A stretch of DNA of 64,000 nt from Tetrastigma voinierianum. Lineage: Eukaryota > Streptophyta > Magnoliopsida > Vitales > Vitaceae. The position numbers and the translations under genes were made by a program. The notes beneath the pieces are model-generated. The model did no database searches. It worked only from the letters and a program-made list of their open reading frames with translations, and was not told where the DNA came from. The stretch is taken from assembly GCA_016808115.1 (NCBI GenBank), contig JAEQBH010004429.1, forward strand, positions 62,001 to 126,000. Direction: 5' to 3'. Positions 38,559-46,933 of this stretch are shown piece after piece. Position 1 is the first letter of the stretch; each line of letters begins with the position of its first letter.

Positions 38559-41500
38559 GGTATTACTTAATTAAATTTAAACATAATAGGTATATTAGTA
38601 CTTCAGATTCGAGGCGGGGTGGGTAACTAAAATCCCATACCTGCCCCGAACCTGAGTCAGGTTTTTGTGAAGGTACCCATACCCGTCCCATACCCGAATA
38701 TAATATTTCCATCCCCATCCCAAATAATGAGTACTCGACCCTGTTCACAACTTGCCATTCCTATTCCTAACACTTTCCATGAAGCTTTATCTCACTGTGG
38801 TTGACACAATGCTATAGTGGATGAAATGCAGGATTTAGCTACAATGGTACGTGGGACTTGATGCCTTTACCTAATGGAAAGAAAGCTATTGGTTGTCTTT
38901 GGGGGTTGTTAGATTGAAGGTCTACCTTGTTACTAAGGGTTATGCTTAGACTTATGGAGTTGATTATTCTGATTCATTTTCTCTTGTAGCTAAGCTGACA
39001 TTTGTTCGGCTATTTATCTCCCTTGCTACTTCTCTCGATAAGGACTTGCATCAAGAATGCCTGCTTGATATCAAGAATGCCTGCTTACATGACGATCTTC
39101 AGAAGAAAGTTTATATGGAGCAACTTTCAGGGTTTGTTGCTCAGGGGGAGATAAAGAAGGTTTGTTGTTTTTAGAAGTCTTTGTATGGTTTGAAACAAAG
39201 TCCTCGTGTTTGGTTTGGTAAATTCAATTAGACAGTTGAAAATTTTGGCATGCTAGTTTAACCACTCTGTTTTCTACAGGATTTCCAATTCTGGCATCAT
39301 TTTGTTGATACTGTATGTGGATGATATTGTCATCATTAGGAGTGATTCTAGAGGTATATTATCTCTTAAATCATTTGTTCATAGTCAGTTTCACATAAAG
39401 GATTTAGGAACATTGAAGCATTTCTCGGGGGTTGAAGTTATGAGAAGCAAGTAGAGAATTTTGTTATCTCAATGGAAATATGTGCTTGATTTGGTATGAC
39501 TCCTAATGTGCAGCTCACTAAGGAAGGAGAACTATTTGAAGATCCTGAGAAATACAAATGATTGGTTGGGAAATTAAATTATCTTAAAGTAACTCGTCCA
39601 GATATTACTTATTGGTGTTACATGAGTCAAGACATGTCACCTCCCATGGTTTAATCATTATAGGCTAGAAAGGATCTTATGTTGTTTGGAAAGGGGCTCC
39701 CAAACGTGGAATATTATATAAGAATCATGGACATACCAAAATTGAGTGCTTTTCAGTTGCAGATTGTGTAGGATCTAGGGAAGATAGAGGATCTATCTTA
39801 GGATATTGTATCTTTGTTGGAGAAAATCTAGTCTCATGAAAGATTAAGAAGTAGAATGTTATCTCTATCTCTGGCAAAGTTGTAGAATATACCTACGACA
39901 TACCGTTTCAGAAGATCATGCTGATACATCGCTTATTGTTGGAAGTGGGCATCAAACTTTTAGAGACTCCACAAAACTTCGATATGATAACCGAGTTACC
40001 ATGCACATAGCATCTAACTTGGTATTTCATGAGCGGACTAAATATATTGAGATAGACTATCATTTTATTCGTGAGAAGATCTAGATGGGGTTGATCTCTT
40101 GAAGGTATGTGAGAACTGGAGAACAGTTAGGATATATTTTCACAAAAGCCTTGAGTTGGGATCGAGTTAGTTATCTTTGTAACAAGTTGGGCATGATCAA
40201 TATCTATGCTCTAACTTAAGAGGAATGTTATAGCAATGTAAATAGGTTTTACCTATTTTTAAACTACATTATTTTCCTTCCTTTTGGTATTTTATTGTTT
40301 CCTTTTTTGTGTCTTCCTAACCTATATAAATAGGTAAAACCTATACTATATTCTACTTACTCACTCATTCAATAAAGAAAAATATTCTTTTCTTCTCTCA
40401 TTTCACATGGTATTAGAGTCCTGGTTGGTTCTAGAGTGAGCCCTCTTTTCTGATAGCCATCTTCTTCGATGGACGTTCTTCGACTCGCCCTTTCCACCTG
40501 ACCTCTTTGCCTGACCTTTCCTACAACATCTTTTCGACGGACCTTCTCCGATAGAACTTTAAGGCATCTTCTTCATCGGACCTCTTCAAGTGCACTTCTC
40601 ATCGCACTCTTTCGCTAACTTTTTAGTGGACCTTCTTCGGCGACCTTCTCCGACGACCTCTCCAAATTTAATTCTCTCCAAATGCACTTTCGACTGCATA
40701 TTTTCGGTACAAGACATATGTAATAAGCTTGGTCATATATGTAATAAGCTTGGTGCATATGACCTATATGCTCCAACTTGGGGGGAGTGTTGAGATTCAT
40801 AGGATATTCTTAAGATATTCTCTGGTTTATCTCATTTCTTTCTTGTACTTTATTTTCCTTCCTTTTTGAATTTTATTTGTTTCCTTTTTTGTGTCTTCCT
40901 AACCTATATAAATACGTAGAACCTATATTGTATTTTACTCACTTAATCATTCAATAAAAAAAAATATTTTCTTCTCTCATTTCGCAGTATATAAATATTT
41001 AGTTTGTGATCAATGAAAAATACAAATTTTTCCTTCCATTCTTGTTTGTTTACAAATGTCTTTAAATTACTGTGTAGGTTTTCAAACTTGCCAAGCATGA
41101 CTTAAATCAATAGAAGGAGAAAAACACCTTGCTTGTGATCATGAACTCTATTTCTTGAACTAAGTTTTGGAGTAAAAACATGCTAAAATTTCTATTCGAT
41201 GAGGTTAAGGGATATTTGTTACTTTCACATCCTACTAAGACTAGTGGCGACGCAGCTAAGGCTTGGGGGGGGCCGCAAATGCTCCCCTTGATTTTTTTTT
41301 TTTTCCTTATTTCTAGGAGGAATGGAACCTAAGAAAGAAAGTATGCCCCCTAATTTATTTTTCATTTTTTGTTTATCCTTGTTTCTAAGGGGAATCGAAC
41401 CTAGGAAGGAAAGTATGCCCCCCCCTGAATTTTTTTTTTCCAAAATTTTTTATCCTTGTTTCTAAGGGGAATCAAACCTAGGAAGGAAAGTATGCCCCAA

Positions 41501-44500
41501 AAATTTTTTGTCCTTATTTCTAAGGGAAATTGAACCTAGGAAGGAAAGTATGTCCCTTGATTTATTTTTTTAAAATTTTTTTATCCTTGTTTCCAAGAGG
41601 AATCGAACCTAAGAAGGAAAGTATGCCCCTTGAAATTCCATTAGTCCTACACCATTAAGCTGAGGCTTTTTAGTTGTTAGGTTTGAAAATTTTCATATGT
41701 TAAAATGAACACCACACACTCACCCCCCTCCCTCTTCCTAAAAGTTATTCATATTATGTTGCAGGCGGTCTACTAATTGGAAGGAGCTTAGCAGTGCTTG
41801 CAACTATGACACTTGCTACCTCTATGGCAGCAAGGGAGGGCCCTGTACCAATGGCAGGTCATCAGATTTGCCTACAAGTTTGGTTAGCAATATCTTTGCT
41901 TACTGATGCTTTAGCCCTTTCTGGCCAGGTAAATGGTCATGATTTGAATTTTCTTGGGCATTTTTTTATCACCAAGTTTAATAGAATATCAAACAGAAGG
42001 AACTATGTTGATATACTTAAAAGTATCACAGGAGCTCTTATGATGCTCTGCACTATTGATTTTTGGCAACAAAGAGACAGATTCATAGTTATTATGTCGG
42101 GAATGCCATCTCTATGTTGGACATTACTACACCATGAAGATGCTGAGTTTAACAATTAACATTTTTTTGGGGTTCCCAATTAGAATATTTCCTGATTTGA
42201 AGGCAATCTACAATGACTGATCCTTCTGCCATCAGTCTTTTCTTTCTCCATCTAAAAGAATGTGATAATTTTATGAGTACAACCAGTTAAAAAAATATTG
42301 ATTCCTGACCAAAATAATGTCTTTTGGATAGCACTTTTTGCAATGCTTCCTGAGGTTTCCCATTGTTGAGGTGTATTTTAGATTCTTGTAGTTTTAGAAT
42401 TGTCTATATTATAGACCTGATTTACATATTTCTGTATTTGTTTAATGGCTTCCATATTAGACGTGTATCTACAGGAACTGGTTGAGATAATGGTTGAAGC
42501 TCCTTTCCCTTTCTCATCATAGTATCAATGTTTATTTTACAGGCTCTGCTTGCCAGTGGTTACTCCCAAGGGAATTATGAGGAAGCACAGCAAGTAATTT
42601 ACAAAGTCCTCGAGGTTACATCCTTGGTTCCTACCTTGGATTGAGCTGGTTAAATATGGTTTTCATTTTCTTTAATGAGATGACAATTAATTCTGGCCCA
42701 ATGACTATTCTATTTTTTCTATTCCAATTTCAAGCAGATGGGTTTAGCTACAGGAATTGCTTTGGCTGTTATCCTTTTCCTTGGCTTTAGAGCATTTGCT
42801 AGCTTATTCACAACGGACTCAGAAGTTCTGGAAATTGCCTGGTCTGGTATATTGGTAAGGAACATTTTTTCTGCACAATGGGTTTTCTTTTCTGAGAACC
42901 ATTCTAGCTCCTTGTGGCAGGGCGTGATCGTTGGCATGAAGAGAGCTGTTTGATTGGCCTTAAGTTCATAGGTTCAAATCAAGCAGCTCTGGAGTAAATA
43001 AATGCTTTGTGCTTCAGGGCTTACTAGAAGCTATTATTTTCATGAGTGGAAGAAAGGAAGAAAAAAGAAAAGCGATGTTTCACTTAATTAGACTAGAAAA
43101 GATTTGCAGACAGCTAGTAAAGGAAAAAACACAAAAATCAAATACACAACTTATCAATCCCCAGCATTACACCATGGTGTAGCCCTAATCAATTCTTCAT
43201 GATCTACTCCCCCACAAAATATACATTAAACACTGACTAGAACATATTCTAGGAATTTGAACATATTCTTTGTTGCTACTGCTAATACTCCCTCAAGTTG
43301 CTGAAGAGATGTGATGCATTTTCATCTTGCTAACTGTAAATTGAAAATGATCATTGAGGTTTCTTTTGTTAAGATATCTGTGAGCTGTTGCTTAGTTGTT
43401 ACAAAAGGTGTGGTAATTTGTCCTCTCTCTCTCTCTCTCTCTTTGTGAAATGTCGATCAACCTCAACATGTTTGGTGTGATTTTATTAGACTGGGTTCTG
43501 TGTTATATTGATTTTGCAATTTTATTATCATAATTGATCTTCATTGGTTCTTTAAGCTCCAATTTGAACTCTTCCTTTATTCACATACTCCTTGAGTCAC
43601 AGTCCTAATTACGGCTTGAGCACTGGATCTTGCAGTGACCATCTGCCTGATTTTTCTTCTCCATATAATAAGTAATATTTCCTCATTGATCTTCTGTCTA
43701 CTAGAGAGTCAGTCCAATTTGCCTCTGTATAGGCTTCTATTTAGAGGTGACCATTTTTTGAGGGCAAGAGTCCCTTCTAGAAGTAGCCTTTAAATGCTTT
43801 AAGATTATTTAAACTACTTTCAAGTGGCATTCCAATTATCGGGTGGAATAGTATTCCTGTTGAAAAAGGAGAAAGAAAGGCTTGGAGGGTTGTTGCCCCC
43901 CATGTCTGTTTTGGGCAATATGGAAGGAAAGGAACATATTAGTGTTTGAAAGTGAAGAGTTCTCCCTTAACAGGCTGAAAAGAGCTTTTGTTTTTGCCTT
44001 TTGTTCTTGGGCAAGTGTGGTTGTTGTTGAATAATGTAGAAGGAATATCCAATGGATCTTCCCTCTCAATAGTCCCTTCTATGTTTGTATTATTTTCCTT
44101 GTACATTCTTTCTTGCTACCTTTTTGGTTATACTCTCTCCTGTATATGTGCATAGGGCCTGTATCAGTTTTTATACATCCATTCAATAAGAAAAGTATTC
44201 TTTTCTTCTATCCTTTCACAGTTGTAAATCCTAATTCCTTCATTGCTAGCACAAGCTGGCCCTTTTGGTTAGAATGTAGTTTTGGGGGTTGGTGAGGCTT
44301 TCTTTCTTGCTTTCTTTTTCTTTCCTTGGGGCTGGGCTTTTGGCCTTAATGACATTTCTTTTTGTGCATTAAAAAAAAAAAAAAAAAACGAATGCTGTTG
44401 CATTTGTTATTGGACTCTACTATGGGATTTCAGACTTCAAATTTTTCTTCTCCATGTAATCAGATTGCCTGCTATAAAAGTGTAATATCCACTTTATCTA

Positions 44501-45423
44501 CTAGAGTCGGTCCAATCTGCCTATGTATAGGCTATTTGGAGGTACCATTCTTTGAGAGCAAGAATCCCTTCTAGGTATAACCTGTAAATACTTTAAGATT
44601 ATTTGAACTGCATTCATTTGGCATCTCAATGGTGAGTGCATAAACTGGCTTACCACACTTATTGCATAGCTTATGTTATTTAAGAAATTTATGCTGATAA
44701 AAAACTTTGCAGTTTGTGGCTGGATCTCAACCAATGAATGCTATTGCATTTGTTCTTGATGGACTATACTATGGGGTTTCAGACTTTGGATATGCTGCCT
44801 ACTCCATGGTACCATTCTGTGAATGATTTTAAATTTTTTATTCTTCAACGTTTTCTTTCTTAACTTGATGTTTGTGACATGCAGGTATTTGTTGCACTAA
44901 TATCTTCAGTGTTCATGTTTCTGGCTGCTCCTGTATGTGGTCTGGCTGGAGTCTGGACTGGGTTGTTTCTCTTCATGACCTTGCGTGTTGTAGCTGGCAC
45001 TTGGAGGTATGCTAATTTCTGTTCATTAGTAATATCAACTTCTTACCTCACCACTTGATGAGATAATTGGTCTCAGATCTGTGGGTTGCCACTACTTTTG
45101 TGGAACATGCTGTTAATTTCCCCTGATTAGATTGTTTTCGACATGTCATTGTTCTTTTGCTCATTACAGAGACTCATATTTGTATGCATACAAAAATTGA
45201 TTTACTTTTAAACTACAGATCATCCAAAACCTGGCCTGGTCTCTCTCTCTCTTCTCGCTCTATTTTTTTCCTGTAATCATCTCTGGCCTGAGGTCTATTA
45301 TTCAAATGCTCTTCCTACCTCTACTTTTCTTAGATTGATGTTAAAAACTGTAGGTTGAGCACTAAAAGTGGGCCATGGAAAATGATCTGGTCCAAGTCTG
45401 AGATGGAGCAGGAAAGTGATTAA
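25944..45423 (+). CDS. DTX45: Plastid-type MATE efflux transporter, DTX45-like, 13 exons
   Basis: Predicted multi-pass membrane antiporter of the MATE/DETOXIFICATION family, plastid-targeted clade; substrate not inferable. Exons: 25944-26221, 26307-26428, 27257-27424, 27534-27676, 29795-29930, 31708-31804, 31929-32029, 41765-41928, 42543-42614, 42738-42854, 44713-44808, 44885-45006, 45354-45423. Together they give 1686 bp, 561 codons plus stop, without an internal stop; the clade is normally about 560 residues. All junctions are GT-AG and keep frame. The first 80 residues are Ser/Arg/Pro-rich, as in a transit peptide. MATE blocks: ALPAALALAADPITSLVDTA, AFVGHLGSVELAAVGVSVSV, PSVSTSLALAAGVGIAEAVA, PAEQFLTLRAFGAPPIVVA, GTFRGFKDTKTPLYA, SGGLLIGRSLA, MNAIAFVLDGLYYGVSDFGY, ending SGPWKMIW. 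The exon 3/4 junction is the least certain (donor GTGAGA at 27425, acceptor at 27533). Introns total about 18 kb; intron 7 is 9.7 kb. DTX45 is preferred over DTX44 and the EDS5 pair on memory of the sequence. Confidence 0.92.
26442..26522. repeat. (TA)n microsatellite in MATE intron 2
   Basis: About 38 TA units, starting 14 bp after the splice donor at 26429. Such a long AT run so near a donor could affect splicing; that is inference only. Confidence 0.97.
28080..29250 (-). pseudogene. L1-type LINE reverse transcriptase fragment in MATE intron 4
   Basis: Non-LTR retrotransposon ORF2 remnant, antisense to the host gene. Read from higher to lower coordinates: CLRQ/SRQDCFLVSTECED and LEEALSHIDFWDSKERESAL (28893-29093), LQGRMVPP and WDFVQLKVMGIFRKFFDQG (about 28530-28640), then MLANKLKRVVGKLVSAYQHG, LILDAVIANEAIDII and NFNYQFLNYSLGQDFVWSKL (28183-28404). 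These are the linker and fingers/palm of plant L1 RT. Stops and shifts are frequent. A T-run on the plus strand at 28091-28100 and a (TA)n(TG)n stretch at 28114-28144 may mark the old 3' tail. Confidence 0.85.
28114..28144. repeat. (TA)n(TG)n compound microsatellite
   Basis: About six TA units followed by ten TG units at the presumed 3' end of the LINE fragment. Confidence 0.95.
29931..31707. other. MATE intron 5, no element recognised
   Basis: Bounded by donor GTAAGT (29931) and acceptor TGTGTCAG (31707). No coding motif or repeat boundary stands out; related phrases (GGCTGGAATTGTGATTATAG and GGCTGGAATTATGATTGTAG near 31035 and 31140) show one short internal duplication. Confidence 0.6.
34248..34255. 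repeat. Left 8-bp target-site duplication of the hAT element
   Basis: TTCCTAAC, identical to 38764-38771. It is part of the Copia codons for Leu-Pro-Asn; the same peptide context resumes after the right copy. Confidence 0.9.
35529..37520 (-). pseudogene. hAT transposase (Ac/RICESLEEPER-like), decayed
   Basis: Minus-strand transposase of the element at 34256-38763. From the N terminus: zinc-finger region around 37400-37520, GGFTFDRNISREKLARAII and IFHEYSLSIVDHVDF (37083-37325), VDSSTQAMMV (about 36707-36750), CDC/LDCRTRWNSTYLIDLSI (about 36354-36490), MAMAVVLDPRFKIKILEFYF (36040-36108), and the C-terminal dimerisation block PISTIASESAFSTSGRMVSK with LEALMCTQSWLGSEMKG (35540-35700). The order and spacing match the plant Ac-like transposases. 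Frame changes between blocks and stops show it is inactive. Confidence 0.88.
38511..38555. repeat. (TA)n microsatellite inside the hAT element
   Basis: About 22 TA units near the right subterminal region. Confidence 0.97.
38764..38771. repeat. Right 8-bp target-site duplication of the hAT element
   Basis: TTCCTAAC, identical to the left copy; Copia coding resumes with ACTTTCCATGAAGC (Thr-Phe-His-Glu-Ala). Confidence 0.9.
40226..40407 (+). repeat. Copia LTR 1 (182 bp)
   Basis: Begins TGTTATAGC after AGAGGAA, contains CTATATAAATAGG (TATA) and ATTCAATAAAGAAA (polyadenylation-type), ends TTTCACA. It is directly followed by a primer-binding site (40408), so it serves as a 3' LTR to its left and a 5' LTR to its right. 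Confidence 0.88.
40408..40419 (+). other. Copia primer-binding site (initiator tRNA-Met type)
   Basis: TGGTATTAGAGT immediately after the LTR end CA; plants normally show TGGTATCAGAGC. It marks the start of a second internal region. Confidence 0.85.
40420..40787 (+). mobile_element. Drastically shortened Copia internal region between two LTRs
   Basis: About 370 bp. The left part is CT-rich leader sequence with repeated CTTCTTCGA and GACCTTCTCCGA phrases. The right part is the end of pol (CNKLGAYDLYAPTWGEC) and the polypurine tract TTGGGGGGAG at the LTR border. A 16-bp phrase ATGTAATAAGCTTGGT is duplicated in tandem near 40718 and 40738. gag, integrase and RT are all absent, so the unit resembles a TRIM-sized deletion derivative. 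Confidence 0.85.
40788..40986 (+). repeat. Copia LTR 2 (199 bp)
   Basis: Begins TGTTGAGATTC after the polypurine tract GGGGGGAG, contains CTATATAAATACG and ATTCAATAAAAAA, ends CATTTCGCA. It is clearly homologous to LTR 1 in its 3' half, and diverged at its first 60 bases. Confidence 0.88.
41273..41632. repeat. Minisatellite, five units of about 58-77 bp
   Basis: Units run from a C-run (GCCCC), through a T-rich stretch, TTATCCTTGTTTCTAAGG, GGAATCGAACCTAGG, to AAGGAAAGTATG. Ends of the AAAGTATG phrase fall near 41344, 41417, 41494, 41552 and 41626. Read on the minus strand each unit holds GGTTCGATTCC or a variant, the consensus B box of RNA polymerase III promoters (exact at 41391-41401 and 41599-41609). 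A G-run and TAGTGGCGACGCAG at 41241-41270 precede the array and may be a transposon end. Confidence 0.88.
43000..43840 (-). pseudogene. Copia 3' end (RNase H and LTR part) in MATE intron 10
   Basis: Antisense to MATE. RNase H peptides on the minus strand: ILKHLKATSRRDSC and DRRSM with YYLL (about 43660-43830), and ITTPFVTTKQQLTDILTKE (about 43370-43420). A polypurine-like TTGAGGGAGTATTAG follows near 43290-43305, so 43000-43290 is probably LTR. A (CT)n run at 43427-43441 lies inside. Confidence 0.75.
44390..44438 (+). pseudogene. Partial duplicate of MATE exon 11 inside intron 10
   Basis: GAATGCTGTTGCATTTGTT and CTACTATGGGATTTCAGACTT match exon 11 (44738-44788) with four substitutions and a 3-base deletion. 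It is on the same strand, about 350 bp upstream of the real exon, just after an A18 run (44371-44388). It has no acceptor AG of its own in a normal context and is not needed for the reading frame. Confidence 0.85.
44447..44690 (-). pseudogene. Second copy of the Copia RNase H fragment
   Basis: Homologous to 43655-43840: TTCTTCTCCATGTAATCAG, CTACTAGAGTCGGTCCAATC, CTATGTATAGGC and CTTTAAGATTATTTGAACT each have a partner there. Minus-strand peptide FMHSPLRCQMNAVQIILKYL (44570-44660). The two copies, with the exon-11 piece between them, show a local duplication in this intron. Confidence 0.8.
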
Positions 45424-46933
45424 GATAATCAAGCTCGACCTAAAACTTTTGTTTCATCTGCTCATGATGGTGGCTGCTAATTCGGGTCATGGGAAATGAC
45501 ACGTTACAGTGCTCCAGATTTTAGTTAACAAGTTGATCAACCACATTAAGCAGTGTACTTCGACTTAGATATTGTGCTCTCTGGTTTTCACATGCCTGTT
45601 CTTTTATTGAGGATGGCATTCAATGGGCTGTTGACAACTTACCCAGAGATGAGATGGTGGCATTATGGGAACAAGTGGGAGGTTGATTGCAAGGGTTTCA
45701 AATGCATGTTGCTTGTCTCTAAACCCACTAGGTTCTAATTCAGATATATATATATCTTGTATATTCTCCCTTTTCCTCTGAACGTTAGCTCAGCATGCTC
45801 AGAAGTTCATTTTTCTTACATGTTGCCTTGCAACATTACATGATGAAGAGAAGGTAATTCATAATACTTTTTTTTTTCTCCCATTAGTAGCTTTGTAGTC
45901 TTACAAGACATTTCTGTAGGTTTTTTTATTGTGATTTTTAGTACTTGTATTATACATCCTATTTGAAGTGTTATAACATTTTTTCTTTAAGGAATAACAA
46001 TTATTGGTATTTTCAATTTCACAACTTGTATTTGCTGATTTTTATCTGGGAGTTTCATGTTGTTAAATGAGTTTACATCGGTTAATTCTCTCCTAGTGTG
46101 GCATGTTAAACTTAAACCCAAATATTATATCAGATCAAGGAACTGACGTTTTGCAGGAAGGAGACGTATTAGCCAAACTCTGCCTAATTTGCAAACAACC
46201 AACAAGAAATTATGTAGTCAGAGTCTGGTGCATTTTCTTGGATGCAGTTTTCAGAAAACTAATTAAGCTGAATCAAGAAAATGAATAGACTAGTACCAGA
46301 CTGATTTACTCATTAGCTGATGATGATAATGAAATTCCAAATTGTCGATTAACCATTCTAGAATAATTAGAGCATGAAGCTTCCATGGGAATGACTGGTT
46401 TCAGTGGCTCTCTGTGTGCATTAATCAGCAAGGTTGAAATACCAAGACAAGCAGCTTGAAAAGAAATAAAAAGGGTAATGTTGTAAGTTCCTCCCTCTGT
46501 CCTTTTACTCTTCTAAGCAAGTTGGTCAAGTTATTTATTCCAAAACAGATGATGATTGTGTAAAAATGCTTTTTGATTTGATAAACGATTACACAGCATA
46601 TGGTTTTTCAGAACATAAAGCATATATATAAACGAGTTGGTATTATTGTAGTCTATTATAAAGGACTCAAGCCCATATATGTATCCATCCTCACAACACT
46701 TTTGAAAAACTGAACTGGCATTTATCCTAACATTTGTAAACGAGTTTGGATATCTGTCAAATTTCAAATCTGAACAAACCCATCTGTTAGGCAAATACTG
46801 TCTAACCATCAATTCTGAATGCCTGCCTCTATAGGAGAACTGCAAATTAAACCAATGCTTTTGTCGAAAGCACAGAAACAAAGTCTTGAGATAAAATGAG
46901 GTATGTGGGCCATGAGACCGACCTTCAACCTGA
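45424..46933. other. 3' flank between the MATE and DREB2-like genes
   Basis: Contains presumed 3' UTRs of two convergent genes. AATAAA-type motifs occur (for example GAAATAAAAAGG near 46464). No other gene or transposon was recognised. Confidence 0.6.

Larger units (their letters stand above)
34256..38763 (-). mobile_element. Complete hAT element inserted in the Copia pol gene
   Basis: 4508 bp. Left terminus TAGGGATGACAACG, right terminus (minus strand) TAGGAATGGCAAGT: an imperfect terminal inverted repeat with 10-11 of 14 matching. Perfect 8-bp duplications TTCCTAAC flank it, as expected for hAT. Subterminal regions on both sides are rich in CCCATACC, CGGGGCGGG and CCCATCCC. It carries a minus-strand transposase remnant and a (TA)n run at 38511-38555. 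Confidence 0.92.
33060..40407 (+). mobile_element. Copia retrotransposon, 5'-truncated, split by a hAT element
   Basis: Same strand as the MATE gene. In order: GAG-pre-integrase zinc region HCCIGHPSLSLLKNLYP (about 33090-33150); integrase with SIQTLRRDNAKEHL, LGILHQTSCVDSSCQNGVAG and HLLETFGAFLFQMNVPKHF (33374-33640); the hAT insertion; reverse transcriptase with NTFHEALSHCG, GVDYSDTFSP, YMEQLSGFVAQGE and KSLYGLKQSPRVWF (38770-39220), LYVDDIV (about 39310-39330), HIKDLGTLKHF (about 39400); RNase H end with VTMHIASNLVFHERTKYIEID, VRTGEQLGYIFTKAL and GMINIYALT (about 39990-40215). It ends at an LTR (40226-40407). The 5' LTR and gag are missing and pol has many stops. Confidence 0.88.
32030..41764. 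other. MATE intron 7, 9.7 kb, loaded with nested transposons
   Basis: Donor GTACAT at 32030 and acceptor TGTTGCAG at 41764; joined exons give YLKSGGLLIGRSLA in frame. It contains Copia DNA (about 33060-40986), split by a hAT element, and a minisatellite. About 32030-33060 has no recognised element. Confidence 0.85.

Noticed and set aside
41391..41609. tRNA genes suggested by B-box matches
   Set aside because: No acceptor stem, anticodon arm or A box at the right distance; only the T-arm-like 11-mer is repeated.
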